This document shows positions 1 to 8,305 of a stretch of DNA of 47,982 nucleotides, one piece after another. The stretch's first letter is position 1, and each line of letters starts with the position of its first letter. Below the pieces are notes generated by a model that saw only the letters and a program-made list of their open reading frames with translations, was not told the DNA's origin and did no database searches. This stretch comes from an uncultured Clostridia bacterium (GTDB taxonomy: Bacteria > Bacillota > Clostridia > Christensenellales > Aristaeellaceae). The stretch is taken from assembly GCA_944333055.1 (NCBI GenBank), contig CALVKT010000039.1:1-47982 (forward strand). The letters run 5' to 3'. Made by a program: the position numbers and the translations under genes.

Positions 1-2
1 GG

Positions 3-179
3 GGCGTTATTGACAGCCACCGAAACAAAACGGCTCTCAATTTTTCCAATCTTCTGGAAGTCGGCAAGGATCGATTCCGCACCGGCAGCATCCAGCCAAC
101 AATCAATATCGGTTGTCTTTCCCGTAAGGCGGCAATCAGGATTATCAGAGAATATGCAGACAAAAGAAAATCCTTTTGA
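3..179 (+). CDS. C-terminal fragment of an unrecognised ORF, cut by the left edge
   Basis: A frame is open from the first bases of the window to a TGA at 177-179, giving 58 codons without a start. The translation is basic and ends in ADKRKSF. I do not recognise a family. Base composition is like the recombinase that follows and lower in GC than the rest of the window, so it probably belongs to the same mobile element. Its last 50 bases overlap the reading frame of the truncated recombinase, which suggests that a deletion or rearrangement joined two element genes here. It could also be a chance open frame. Confidence 0.25.
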   Translation, partial: GVIDSHRNKTALNFSNLLEVGKDRFRTGSIQPTINIGCLSRKAAIRIIREYADKRKSF

Positions 180-1710
180 AGTACGCAACCGACAACGGAT
201 TTCCCAATCCTGCATTTTTCATCGACGATGGTGTGTCCGGAGTAACGTTTGACCGTCCGGGCTGGAATGAGATGATCCGGCTGGTAGAGGCAGGAAAGGT
301 CAAGACGGTCATTGTCAAGGACATGTCCCGCATGGGCCGAGACTATCTGAAGGTCGGCTACTACACCGAGAGTTTCTTTGCCGAGCGCGATATTCGGTAT
401 ATCGCCATCAACGACGGTGTGGACAGCGACAAGGGGGACAACGATTTTACCCCTTTCCGCAATCTGTTCAACGACTTCTACGCCCGCGATACCAGCAAGA
501 AAATCCGGGCCGTCATGCGGGCCAAGGGAAATGTCGGGGAACACCTCTGCACCAATCCGCCCTATGGGTATCAGAAAGACCCAGCGGACAAAAGAAATGG
601 ATTGTGGACGAGGAAGCCGCCGAAATCGTCAAACGGATTTTCGCCCTGTGCATTGCGGGGAAAGGCCCCATGCAGATTGCCAAGCTGCTGACCGCCGAAC
701 ACGTTCTCACGGTAAAAGCCCACTACGCCCAGCGGAACGGAAAGCCGCTGCCGGAAAAGCCGTATCACTGGGACCCGAAATCTGTTGCGGGGATATTGGA
801 ACGTCCAGAGTACACCGGCTGCACGGTGAACTTCAAGACCTATTCCAAGTCCCACAAGCTGAAAAAGCGGCTGCATAACGCCCCGGAGAACCAGCGCATA
901 TTCCCCAACACCCAGCCCGCTATTATCGAAGAACAGGTCTTTGCACGGGTGCAGGAATTACGGGAGAACAAGCGCCGCCCCAGCAAGACGGGGAAGCAAG
1001 GCTTGTTTTCTGGCCTGCTCTACTGTGCGGATTGCGGGGACAAGCTGTATTTCTGTACGACAAACAGCTTTTCGCCCAAGCAAGATCACTATGTCTGCTC
1101 CAACTATAAGAGCAACACGGGAACTTGTTCCGCGCATTTTATCCGGGAGGAAACGCTGAAACTGTTTGTCTTGCAGCGGATTTTCGATGTAACGGCGCTG
1201 TTCTTTGACGATGCGATGGCATTTGAGGAAGCCGCGAAAAAGAAGCGTTTTCAAGAAGCGGAGAAAGAGGCCAAGAAGCGCAGGCGTGAAATCGCCCAAA
1301 CGGAAAAGCGTATTGCCGAACTTGATCGCATTTTCAAGCGCATCTATGAGGACGACATCAGCGGCGCGATCAGCCATGAACGGTTCCTGAAACCCTCCGC
1401 CGACTATGAGGCAGAACAAAGGGAACTGACAGGGCAGGTCAAAATATGGCGGGAAGCGGTAGAAACCTTTGAACAGGATCAAGCCGACTTTGACAGCTTT
1501 GCGGCCATTGTACGGAAGTATGTGGGCATCCGGGAGCTGACGCCCACCATCGTCAATGAGTTTGTAAAGAAAATCATCGTCCATGCGCCGGACAAGTCCA
1601 GCGACCACCGCAGGCAGAAGATTGAACTGGTCTGGAACTTCATTGGGGAAGTCAACCTGCCGGGCGACGATCAGACCGTGGAACGGCAAAGAAAAGGCAG
1701 GACGGCATGA
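128..1710 (+). pseudogene. Large serine recombinase, truncated and frameshifted
   Basis: The protein resembles large serine recombinases (resolvase domain, recombinase domain, zinc ribbon, coiled coil, DUF4368-like tail) that excise and integrate conjugative or mobilisable transposons. Visible parts are the late resolvase core (VKDMSRMGRDYLKVG), the recombinase domain with NPPYGYQKD, a zinc ribbon (CADCGDKLYF then CSNY and CSAHF) and a Lys/Glu-rich helix at about 1230-1480. The frame is open only from 128. The N-terminal segment that carries the nucleophilic serine is missing, and the first possible in-frame start is a TTG at 176. The frame then shifts near 590: the first part runs on out of frame to 691 and the second part continues from 604 in another frame. 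One extra A in the run at 590-594 would restore Asp-Lys-Lys-Lys-Trp. It is therefore an inactive remnant unless the shift is a sequencing error. GC is lower than in neighbouring genes, consistent with transfer. Confidence 0.85.
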
Positions 1711-1789
1711 CCTTTCAGCCATGCCGCCCTGCGACAATCAAATTACTTCCTTATGGGGGCATCCCTTCCGGCCGGTGCCTTGTTTTGCC

Positions 1790-1820
1790 GCCCCGCTTCG
1801 CAGCGGGTTCTGGGTTTTTT
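1790..1820 (+). terminator. Possible terminator after the recombinase remnant
   Basis: CCCGC-ttcgca-GCGGG forms a short stem and is followed after six bases by six T residues. It lies between the recombinase end and the convergent reductase gene. The spacing to the T run is longer than ideal. Confidence 0.35.
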
Positions 1821-3663
1821 ACTCGGCGATGTACGCCGCAGCGCTCTGCGCGGCGATGCGGCCATAGACGACGATGTCGGCCACGGCGTTGCCGCCCAGG
1901 CGGTTCGCGCCGTGCACGCCGCCGGTCACTTCGCCCGCCGCGTACAGGCCCGGGATCGCCTCGCCGGCCTCGGTGAGCACCTCAGCCGCGGTGTTGATCT
2001 TCACGCCGCCCATGGTGTGATGGATGCCCGGGGCCACCTTGATGGCGTAGTAGGGCGCGGTGTCCAGCGGCTCGGCGAAGGACATGCGGCCAAACTCCGC
2101 GTCCTCCTGCGCGGCCACAGCCGCGTTCCAGGTGTCCAGCGTCGCCTGCAGGGTCGCCGCGTCGGTGCCCATGGCCGCAGCCAGCTCCTCGACGGTCTCG
2201 CCCTTGAGCGCGTAGCCCTTGGTGTAGTAGCCGTTGTAGGTGGAGGACTTGTCCATCATCTTCTGATCGACGATGGTCCAGGCGTAGCCGCCCTCCTGCG
2301 CCAGCTCAGCCGCGGAGACGTTGTCGCGGGTCTCCAGCTCGTTGACGAAGCGCTTGCCGCCCTGGTTGACCAGGATCGCGCCGTCGCCGCGGATGCCCTC
2401 GGTGATCAGCGCGGAGCTCTCGGTGTACACGGACGGATGAATCTGAATCTGATCCATGTCCACGACCGCCGCGCCCACGGCCACGGCCATGTCGATGCCG
2501 TCGCCGGTGATGCCTGCGGAGTTGGTGGTCACGAAGCCCTTGAGGCTCGGATTATAGGCGGCCACGCGCTCCAGATCCGCGCCGAAGCCGCCGGAGGCCA
2601 GGATGACGGCCTTGGCGTTGATGGTGTAGTCGCCGCTGGGAGAGGTCACCTTCACACCGGTCACCTTGCCGTCGGTCATGACCAGCTCGGTCGCGGCGGT
2701 GTTCACGCGCAGGTCGATCTTGCTGTCGGCCTCCACGGCGCCGGTCAGCGTCTTGACCAGGTACGCGCCCACGGGCGTGGTCTTGCCGTCGTCGGTCAGC
2801 GCGCGATGGATGCGCATGACGGACGCGCCGCCGAAGGAGCCGACGGACACGAGGTTCGCGTTCTTGGTCGCCAGCCAGTCGATGGCGTCGGCGGAGTGGT
2901 TGACCATGGTCATGACCAGATCGATGTTGTTGAGGCACTTGCCGCCGACCATGGTGTCCAGCGCAAAGAGTTCGGGGGAATCAAAGTAGCCGACCGGGTT
3001 GGCCTTGTAGGCCTCGTACTGCGCCTCGACGGTGGCGATCAGCTCGCCGATCTGGTCGCCGTAATTCTCCTTGGCGTCGGCGATGGTCTTTTCCACCGCC
3101 TCGCCGGTGACTTCCTTCCACTCGTTCTCGTCCTGCGCGGCGGTCTTCGCGGCGTTCATGCCGCCGGTCGCGCGGGAGGTGTTGCCGCCGGTGGAGCCGG
3201 TCTTCTCCACGACGATGATCTTCTCCACGCCCAGATCGGACGCCTGAAGCGCGGCCGTCATGCCCGCGCCGCCCGCGCCGACGATGACGATGTCACAGGT
3301 CTCGTCCTGCACGGTCACGACCTCTTCTTCCATGAGGCCGGCCGCGACCATGGCCTTTTTGGTCGCCGCGATGACGGCGTTGCTGGTCACGGTGGCGTTG
3401 GCGATCACGTCGATCTCCGCGCCCTGCGCCTCCACGATGGCCGCCGCGTAGACGCCATCGTAGATCGGCTCATAGCCGTAGCCCTTCGTCTCGCTCTCGC
3501 CCTTGACCTCGGCGGCGGTGATCTTGCCGTCCTCCACGGTCAGGGTGACGCTGATCGGGCCGATGCCCGTATCCTCGCCGGTAAACGTCTCCGCGGACGC
3601 GCCGGTGCACAGACCGGCCAGCATCAGCACGGAAAGCAGAATCGATACATACTTCCTGATCAT
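1819..3663 (-). CDS. Secreted FMN/FAD-dependent reductase (fumarate/urocanate reductase family)
   Basis: A 614-residue flavoprotein of the flavocytochrome c / urocanate reductase type, which passes electrons to an unsaturated acid outside the membrane. Residues 1-24 are a Sec signal peptide ending in ASA. Residues 30-110 form an FMN-binding domain with the ApbE flavinylation motif DVIANAT (predicted FMN-Thr at 91). The FAD domain starts at about 123 (IVIVGAGGAG). The catalytic region shows IQIHPS (His 409), GIRGDG and ETRD (Arg 446, the likely proton donor), and a second histidine motif GIHHTMGG. The C-terminus carries GLYAAGEVTGG. The electron acceptor (fumarate, urocanate or another acrylate) cannot be read from the sequence. 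The start has a good AGGAGG-type site at 3671-3678, and the promoter has consensus boxes. The neighbouring TetR gene is the probable regulator. No apbE is visible in the window. Confidence 0.88.
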   Translation of the reverse strand: MIRKYVSILLSVLMLAGLCTGASAETFTGEDTGIGPISVTLTVEDGKITAAEVKGESETKGYGYEPIYDGVYAAAIVEAQGAEIDVIANATVTSNAVIAATKKAMVAAGLMEEEVVTVQDETCDIVIVGAGGAGMTAALQASDLGVEKIIVVEKTGSTGGNTSRATGGMNAAKTAAQDENEWKEVTGEAVEKTIADAKENYGDQIGELIATVEAQYEAYKANPVGYFDSPELFALDTMVGGKCLNNIDLVMTMVNHSADAIDWLATKNANLVSVGSFGGASVMRIHRALTDDGKTTPVGAYLVKTLTGAVEADSKIDLRVNTAATELVMTDGKVTGVKVTSPSGDYTINAKAVILASGGFGADLERVAAYNPSLKGFVTTNSAGITGDGIDMAVAVGAAVVDMDQIQIHPSVYTESSALITEGIRGDGAILVNQGGKRFVNELETRDNVSAAELAQEGGYAWTIVDQKMMDKSSTYNGYYTKGYALKGETVEELAAAMGTDAATLQATLDTWNAAVAAQEDAEFGRMSFAEPLDTAPYYAIKVAPGIHHTMGGVKINTAAEVLTEAGEAIPGLYAAGEVTGGVHGANRLGGNAVADIVVYGRIAAQSAAAYIAE

Positions 3664-3699
3664 ATCGCTGTTCCTCCTTGCTGTCTGATCGTTTCTTAT

Positions 3700-3728
3700 A
3701 TTGTAAAGGTTTGTAAACGTGCTGTCAA
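3700..3728 (-). promoter_or_regulatory. Sigma-A promoter of the secreted reductase gene
   Basis: On the minus strand TTGACA (3728-3723) is followed by a 17-base spacer and TACAAT (3705-3700). Within the spacer and -10 box the plus strand reads TTGTAAA twice at a 10-base interval (3701-3707 and 3711-3717), a possible operator for the adjacent TetR protein. Confidence 0.8.
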
Positions 3729-3835
3729 TTCAAAATCCGACACTTTTTTGTCGTTTTCATCCGGCACTTTCCGCCAAATCTCGCACAGTCTGTGAAATAA
3801 ATCTCAAAAAATCGCGAAGGAGCGCAAAAGACAGC

Positions 3836-3870
3836 AAAAGGGCCGCCGCATCGCCTGCGACGGCCCCCTT
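3836..3870 (-). terminator. Terminator of the tetR gene
   Basis: On the minus strand GGGGCCGTCGCA and TGCGGCGGCCC pair with one mismatch and are followed by a T-rich stretch (TTTTGCTGTCTTTT). It lies between the end of tetR and the reductase promoter, so the two genes are probably separate transcripts. Confidence 0.6.
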
Positions 3871-3925
3871 GCAGTTCGGAGAGGAGGGAGGGAATCTATG
3901 ATCAAAGGGATATGCCCTGTGCATT

Positions 3926-4492
3926 TTACGCGGCAGCCGGCGCGCCGGTCAGCCGGCAGAACAGCCCGGCCGCGTCCTTCATGTGCATCTCGCCGCGGCG
4001 CGCCATCATCAGCACGCCGTACATGCCCACGCCCGCGAGCTGCTCCGCCCGCATGTCGTCCTCGCCCTGCTCGCGCAGGCCCTGCGCCACGATGCGCGCG
4101 ACCGCCGGGCGCATGTGGTTGACCACGCGGTCGCACATGTCGCTGTAGAGCGCGGCGTGCTGGGGCAGACACAGATCGGCCGTCAGCGGCTGGCTGAAGC
4201 AGCGCGCCCACGCCTCATGCGCGAGCAGGCGGTCGATCTTCTCCTGCGCCGTGCCCTCGCCGCCCGCGATCTTCTCCGCCTCGCTGCCCAGGTAGCTGGC
4301 AAAACCCTCGACCACGGCCTTGACCATGTCGTCCTTGGTCGTAAAGTAGTAGTAGAACAGGCCCTTGGCCACGTCCACCTCGGAGACGATCTCCGCCACG
4401 GACGTTCTGACGAAGCCCTGCTGCACGAACAGCCTTGTCGCGGCGGCCACCATTTCCGCCTTGCGTTCTTCCGGTTTCTTGACGACGCGCAT
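3926..4492 (-). CDS. TetR/AcrR family transcriptional regulator
   Basis: A 188-residue TetR-type repressor. The N-terminal DNA-binding domain is clear at residues 8-56: AATRLFVQQGF, then the helix-turn-helix TSVAEIVSEVDVAKGLFYYYF, followed by TTKDDMVKAV. The C-terminal ligand/dimer domain is helical and not assignable to a ligand class. The gene lies directly upstream of the secreted reductase gene on the same strand, separated by a terminator and a new promoter, so it most likely controls that gene and perhaps itself. A small inverted repeat just after its own -10 box fits autoregulation. The start is the ATG with a GGAGGAAA site directly upstream. Confidence 0.85.
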   Translation of the reverse strand: MRVVKKPEERKAEMVAAATRLFVQQGFVRTSVAEIVSEVDVAKGLFYYYFTTKDDMVKAVVEGFASYLGSEAEKIAGGEGTAQEKIDRLLAHEAWARCFSQPLTADLCLPQHAALYSDMCDRVVNHMRPAVARIVAQGLREQGEDDMRAEQLAGVGMYGVLMMARRGEMHMKDAAGLFCRLTGAPAAA

Positions 4493-4544
4493 CGCGTTTC
4501 CTCCTTCTATCCTTGACCATGGGCCTGCGCCCTCTTTGCTTTTC

Positions 4545-4586
4545 TGACGATGGCGTCATTGTAGCAGACGAAGGCAGGCGCGGCAA
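4545..4586 (-). promoter_or_regulatory. Promoter of tetR with a possible autoregulatory operator
   Basis: On the minus strand TTGCCG (4586-4581), a 17-base spacer and TACAAT (4563-4558). Directly downstream lies the inverted repeat TGACG-atgg-CGTCA (4545-4558), placed where a bound repressor would block initiation. The operator role is inferred from position only. Confidence 0.5.
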
Positions 4587-4665
4587 GGGATATCCGTTCA
4601 ATGATACGTCTGCGCGCTCCAAATGTCAGTTTGGCCGATTCCTCTCACGCCGTGAGTATTTTTTT

Positions 4666-5358
4666 CTAGCTGGTCAGGCTCTCCAGATATCCCTCCAGCG
4701 CCTGCACGTTGTCAAACACGCGCCCCTCGCGCAGCGCCTCCTGCTCCGCCTGCGGCGCGAGCGTGAGCGGCACGTCCGTCTCGCGCACGACCTCCAGCGT
4801 TTCGCCGCTGCGGTTTTGCAGCACGCAGAGCATGCCGTCCTCCCCGCCGCGCAGCACCCAGTGCAGCGGGCAGGGGATCGTCAGATTCCGCGCGATGTCC
4901 ACCTCGCCGGCGGAAAAGCCCGTCACCTGCGCGCCGGGGACGACCTCGCCGATCGTCTCCTCCAGCAGCGTGCGCGACAGCCCCACGAGCCTGGCGGGCA
5001 GCGCTTCGCGCCGCTGCACGCTGTGCCCGCAGGGCGCGTAGTGCAGCGTCGTGTGCAGATAGCAGCCGGAGGCCGTGCGCGCGGAGAGGTCCGCGCCGGC
5101 GGGGGCCTCCTGCGCGGCAGGCGCCTCCTGTGCAGCGGAGGCCTCCCACGCGGCGGGTGCCTCCTGCGCGGCAGGCTCGATCTGCGCATCGGGCAGCGCC
5201 CCGACGGCAGGCGACGCCTGCGGCGGCGGAGCCGCCTCCGCCGCGCGCGTCTCCTCCTGCGGCGCGGGCGTGCCGGCCGGGAACAGGCACAAGATCGCGG
5301 CCAGCACCGCCGCCACGAGGAAAAAGCGATACGGACTTCCCCACACATCGGCAAACAA
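4666..5358 (-). CDS. Membrane-anchored protein, possibly BofC-like C-terminal domain
   Basis: The frame is open further upstream but would run through the end of rsmG and has no ATG in the relevant part. A TTG at 5358, ten bases after GGGAGA, is the best start, giving 230 residues; a GTG at 5346 is an alternative. After a short N-terminus there is one membrane segment (FFLVAAVLAAILCLF), then a low-complexity Ala/Pro/Glu linker with four six-residue repeats (AAQEAP type). The globular C-terminal part contains HTTLHYAPCGHS and ends LEGYLESLTS, which recalls the C-terminal domain of the forespore regulator BofC. That resemblance is weak and from memory, so the function is unproven. It lies downstream of rsmG on the same strand. 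Confidence 0.6.
   Translation of the reverse strand: MFADVWGSPYRFFLVAAVLAAILCLFPAGTPAPQEETRAAEAAPPPQASPAVGALPDAQIEPAAQEAPAAWEASAAQEAPAAQEAPAGADLSARTASGCYLHTTLHYAPCGHSVQRREALPARLVGLSRTLLEETIGEVVPGAQVTGFSAGEVDIARNLTIPCPLHWVLRGGEDGMLCVLQNRSGETLEVVRETDVPLTLAPQAEQEALREGRVFDNVQALEGYLESLTS
5101..5172 (-). repeat. Four tandem 18-bp units coding the AAQEAP linker
   Basis: Four imperfect 18-base units encode AAQEAP, AAQEAP, AAWEAS and AAQEAP (read here in plus-strand order). They form the extracytoplasmic linker of the membrane-anchored protein. Such units change copy number readily by slippage. Confidence 0.8.
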
Positions 5359-5438
5359 AACGCGCTCATCTCCCTTCGCAAGCAGTGTGCACCGATTGCA
5401 AAAGGGACATGAGCGCGGCCATGATGGCAAAATTTTGA

Positions 5439-6155
5439 TCAGGCGAGCGGCTTTCTGCCCGGCGTGCCCGCCTTGCGCGGATACGCTTTGGGCGTCTTGC
5501 CGGTCTTGTCGGTGAGCAGTAGGCAGTGCGCCCACTCCTCCCTGCCGGGCACGGGCGCGGGCGTCACGCCGCGCACCCTGCCGCCCAGCACGAAGGCCGC
5601 GCGGCGGGCGGCGTCCATCTCCTCCTGTACGCCCGGCCCCTTCCAGGCGATGGCCAGCCCGCCGGGCTTGACGAAGGGCAGCGTCAGTTCCTGCAAAACC
5701 GCCGCGCCGGCCACCGCGCGCGACACCGCCGCGTCGTAGGCCTCGCGGTGCTCCGCAAGGCGCGCCGCGTCCTCCGCGCGCGCGTGAATCGCCTGCGCGC
5801 GCAGGCCCAGGCGCGCGAGCGCGTCCTGCAAGAAGGCGATGCGCTTGCCCAGCGCGTCCAGAAACGTCATCTCCAGGTCGGGCCGGAGGATGAGCAGCGG
5901 CATGCCCGGAAAGCCCGCGCCGGTGCCCACGTCGATCACCTTCGCGCCGGGCGCGAGCAGCCCCTGGGAAAGCGGCGCGACGCTGTCCAGGTCGTGCCGG
6001 TCGATGCGCTCGTCCTCCTCAAGCACCGCCGTCAGGTCCATCTTCCGGTTGTATTCGTCGAGGATCGCGTGAAACGCCTCAAAGCGCGCCACGGCCGCCG
6101 CGTCAAAGGGGACGCCCAACGCCGTCAGGCCGTCCGTCAATCGCTGTGTGTTCAT
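5439..6155 (-). CDS. rsmG: 16S rRNA (guanine527-N7)-methyltransferase RsmG
   Basis: A 238-residue SAM-dependent methyltransferase that modifies G527 in the 530 loop of 16S rRNA; its loss gives low-level streptomycin resistance in other bacteria. Visible features are the N-terminal helix with YNRKMDLTAV, the SAM site VIDVGTGAGFPGMPLLI, FLDALGKRIAFLQ, then SRAVAGAAVLQE and KPGG. The tail TPKAYPRKAGTPGRKPL is typical of the family. The ATG overlaps the stop of the YdcF-like gene by four bases (ATGA), so the two are translationally coupled. In many Firmicutes rsmG lies close to parA/parB at the origin; here about 40 kb separate them. Confidence 0.95.
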   Translation of the reverse strand: MNTQRLTDGLTALGVPFDAAAVARFEAFHAILDEYNRKMDLTAVLEEDERIDRHDLDSVAPLSQGLLAPGAKVIDVGTGAGFPGMPLLILRPDLEMTFLDALGKRIAFLQDALARLGLRAQAIHARAEDAARLAEHREAYDAAVSRAVAGAAVLQELTLPFVKPGGLAIAWKGPGVQEEMDAARRAAFVLGGRVRGVTPAPVPGREEWAHCLLLTDKTGKTPKAYPRKAGTPGRKPLA

Positions 6156-6748
6156 CGCAGGCTCTCCAGCCCCAGCTTGATCCAGCTCAGGCCCTCTCTC
6201 AGATGATTCTTGATGAAGTATTCGGGCTTGGAAGGGCTGCCCTTGCCCGTGGCCGAGATGCCCTCCTGCCGGCAGAGCACGAGCGCGCGCGCCACGTGGT
6301 AATCGCTGGTGACCACCAGCGCCTGCGTGAGCCCCCGTTCCTCCATGATCGCCTTGGCGTAGGCGAGGTTTTCGCGGGTGTTGAAGGAGTCCGTCTCCGC
6401 GACCACATCCGTCTGCGGCACGCCCCGCTCGATGAGCCAGTCGCGCATCACGTCGCCCTCGGCGCGGGGCTCGTCGGCCCCCTGCGCGCCGCAGACGATG
6501 ATCAGCTGCCTGTCCTGCCGGTAGGTCTCCAGCGCCACCGTCAGCCTGCGCCGCAGCGCTTCGGACGGCGTGCCGTCCGCCTTCACCTGCGCGCCCAGCA
6601 CGATGATCACGTCGGAATCCGCAATGGGCGGCAGGTGCGTCTCCTGATAGTACACAAAGCCGATCAGCCCCGCCGCAGCGGCCAGGCCGAGCAGCACAAG
6701 CGCGCCCGCGCCCATCAGCATCCTCCTCACGATTCGGTCGATCAACAC
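6152..6748 (-). CDS. YdcF/SanA-like membrane protein (DUF218)
   Basis: A 198-residue protein of the DUF218 family, associated with cell-envelope functions; the biochemical role is not settled. It has one N-terminal membrane segment (LVLLGLAAAAGLIGFVYY), then the family signature DVIIVLGAQVKADGTPSEALRRRL, the motif VCGAQGADEPRAEGDVM and TDSFNTRENLAYAK, and near the end TSDYHVARALVLCR. A GTG start at 6748 is chosen because AAAGGAGG lies four bases upstream; the frame is open further but that part overlaps radC and has no signal. It is coupled to rsmG and follows radC, so radC, ydcF and rsmG may form one transcript. Confidence 0.85.
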   Translation of the reverse strand: MLIDRIVRRMLMGAGALVLLGLAAAAGLIGFVYYQETHLPPIADSDVIIVLGAQVKADGTPSEALRRRLTVALETYRQDRQLIIVCGAQGADEPRAEGDVMRDWLIERGVPQTDVVAETDSFNTRENLAYAKAIMEERGLTQALVVTSDYHVARALVLCRQEGISATGKGSPSKPEYFIKNHLREGLSWIKLGLESLR

Positions 6749-6764
6749 GGTGCCTCCTTTGATC

Positions 6765-7559
6765 TCATGGTGTGTCGTGCGCCAGCCCGATCCACTGATA
6801 CGCCGCCTCCCGCAGGCTGCCGGCCTGCGCCCCGGCGGACGAAACGTAGCTGGCCGGCTCCGCTTCCGCCTGCGCATGCAGGCAGCGCCCGTGCGCCATG
6901 GAATACGCCTGCGCATGGGCAAAGATCAGGTGATCGACGAGCTGCACGCCGATCAGGTAGAGCGCGGTGGAGATCGCGCGCGTCAATTCGGCGTCCTCGT
7001 CGGAGGGCTCCACCGTGCCGCTGGGATGATTGTGCGCCAGCAGCACGCAGTACGCCTTGTGGCGCAGCGCCGTCTCCACGACCGTGCGCGGGGACAGCGG
7101 CACCTGTTCCACCGTGCCGGTGTGCAGCAGCGCGCGGTGGAGCACCGTGCCCGCCCGGCTCAGGCAGACCATGTAGATGCGCTCCTCGCCAAGCCCCAGA
7201 AACAGCGGCGCGCAGTACGCCCGCGCCTGCGCCAGATTGAGGATCACGGGGCGCTTGCCCTGCGCGTTCATCTGATAATAGCGCATGAACTGGGGCATGA
7301 GCGTCAGCAGCGTCGCCGCCTGTTCGCCCATGCCCGCCACGCGCATGAGCTCGCGCCCGTCCGCCTCCAGCACGGCGCTCAGGCTGCCGAACGTCTCAAT
7401 CAGCGCGTGCGCAAGCTGGTTGACGTTGCGCCGCGGGATCGCGTAGGTCAGCAGCAGTTCGAGCACCTCATGCTCGGAGAACGCGTCCAGCCCTTCCTGA
7501 CGCGCCCGCTCGCGCATGCGCGCCCTGTGACCCGCGTGAATGGACCGCTTCTGCGTCAC
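6765..7559 (-). CDS. radC: RadC family JAMM-domain protein
   Basis: A 264-residue RadC/YsfL-type protein. The N-terminal UPF0758 helix-hairpin-helix part (HAGHRARMRERARQEGLDAF, then FGSLSAVLEAD, VAGMGEQAA) is followed by the MPN/JAMM metal-binding domain with HNHPSGTVEPSDED, whose two histidines and aspartate bind a metal in relatives. Despite its name a direct repair role is doubtful, and the biochemical activity is unknown. The length is near 220-230 in most relatives; the extra C-terminal part after TEAEPASY-like residues is unusual and low in conservation. The start overlaps the end of the upstream HAD gene by 92 bases. Confidence 0.88.
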   Translation of the reverse strand: MTQKRSIHAGHRARMRERARQEGLDAFSEHEVLELLLTYAIPRRNVNQLAHALIETFGSLSAVLEADGRELMRVAGMGEQAATLLTLMPQFMRYYQMNAQGKRPVILNLAQARAYCAPLFLGLGEERIYMVCLSRAGTVLHRALLHTGTVEQVPLSPRTVVETALRHKAYCVLLAHNHPSGTVEPSDEDAELTRAISTALYLIGVQLVDHLIFAHAQAYSMAHGRCLHAQAEAEPASYVSSAGAQAGSLREAAYQWIGLAHDTP

Positions 7560-8211
7560 GGCGCATCCCTCCTGCCCGCATCTTCTCCAGCATCGCTTCC
7601 AACTCCGGCAGGCTGTGCGCCACGCGCTTGCCCGTCGCCGTGAGCCGCTGCGCGCTGTTGTGGCCCCAGCTCACCAGCACGCACGCCGTGCCCAGCGCGT
7701 CCGCCAGCTCGCCGTCGGCCACCATGTCGCCCACCAGCACGCAGTCGCCGCCCTCAAGCCCCAGCCGCGCGAGCTGCCGCCGCCCGATATCCGTCTTTTT
7801 GTCGGCGCTCTCGTCGTGCAGACCGCTGATCTCGCGGATGTGGCGCGTCAGCCCCAGCGCCTCGCACTGCGAGAGCAGCGAGCGCTCGTAGGAGGCCGAG
7901 AGGATCGACTGGGTGAAGCCCGCCGACCCCAGCCGCGCAACCAGCGCCAGCGCGCCGGGCACCAGCCCCGCGCCGACGGCCAGCCGGTTGAACCGGTTCA
8001 GCCACAGCCGGCTGATCGTCTCATAGGGGTAGACCGCCAGGTCGATGCCCAGCGCCGTGTAAAAGTCGCGCACGGGCATGGTCATGTGCGCCCGGTAGTC
8101 CTCCAGCGTGATGCGCGGCAGGCTCAGCGCGTCAAAGACGTGGTTGTCGCAGTCCACGCCCAGCTGCGCGTCGGCCAGCAGCGTGCCGTTAAAATCCCAG
8201 ATGATGTGCAT
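7468..8211 (-). CDS. HAD-superfamily hydrolase (phosphoglycolate-phosphatase-like)
   Basis: A 247-residue HAD phosphatase. Motif I is WDFNGTLL, in which the second aspartate of the usual DxD is asparagine; a DxNGT subgroup is known. A helical cap follows (residues 20-90), then motif II SILSASYE, motif III around ADKKTDIGRRQL and motif IV VLVGDMVADGELA. The last 30 residues are Arg/Gly/Ala-rich and are read from the start of radC in another frame, so the functional domain probably ends before residue 215. The substrate cannot be told. The ATG is supported by its match to the family start (MHIIWDFNG). Confidence 0.8.
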   Translation of the reverse strand: MHIIWDFNGTLLADAQLGVDCDNHVFDALSLPRITLEDYRAHMTMPVRDFYTALGIDLAVYPYETISRLWLNRFNRLAVGAGLVPGALALVARLGSAGFTQSILSASYERSLLSQCEALGLTRHIREISGLHDESADKKTDIGRRQLARLGLEGGDCVLVGDMVADGELADALGTACVLVSWGHNSAQRLTATGKRVAHSLPELEAMLEKMRAGGMRRDAEAVHSRGSQGAHARAGASGRAGRVLRA

Positions 8212-8305
8212 CGATGCGCTCCTCGTTCGTTTTCTTCATTATACGCCATGGGGCCTTCGCCCGTCAACCGACGGCAAAGCGCGGGGAAGCCGCGCCCGCC
8301 TTGCA

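Noticed and set aside
1753-3795. 680-codon open frame on the plus strand, opposite the reductase gene
   Set aside because: It is antisense to a gene with clear domains. Long antisense frames are expected in high-GC DNA, and the translation is low-complexity (Gly/Val/His/Arg).
4666-5535. Longer start (ATG at 5535) for the membrane-anchored protein
   Set aside because: It would overlap the rsmG coding end by about 100 bases, the extra residues are not hydrophobic or conserved-looking, and a better ribosome site lies before the TTG at 5358.
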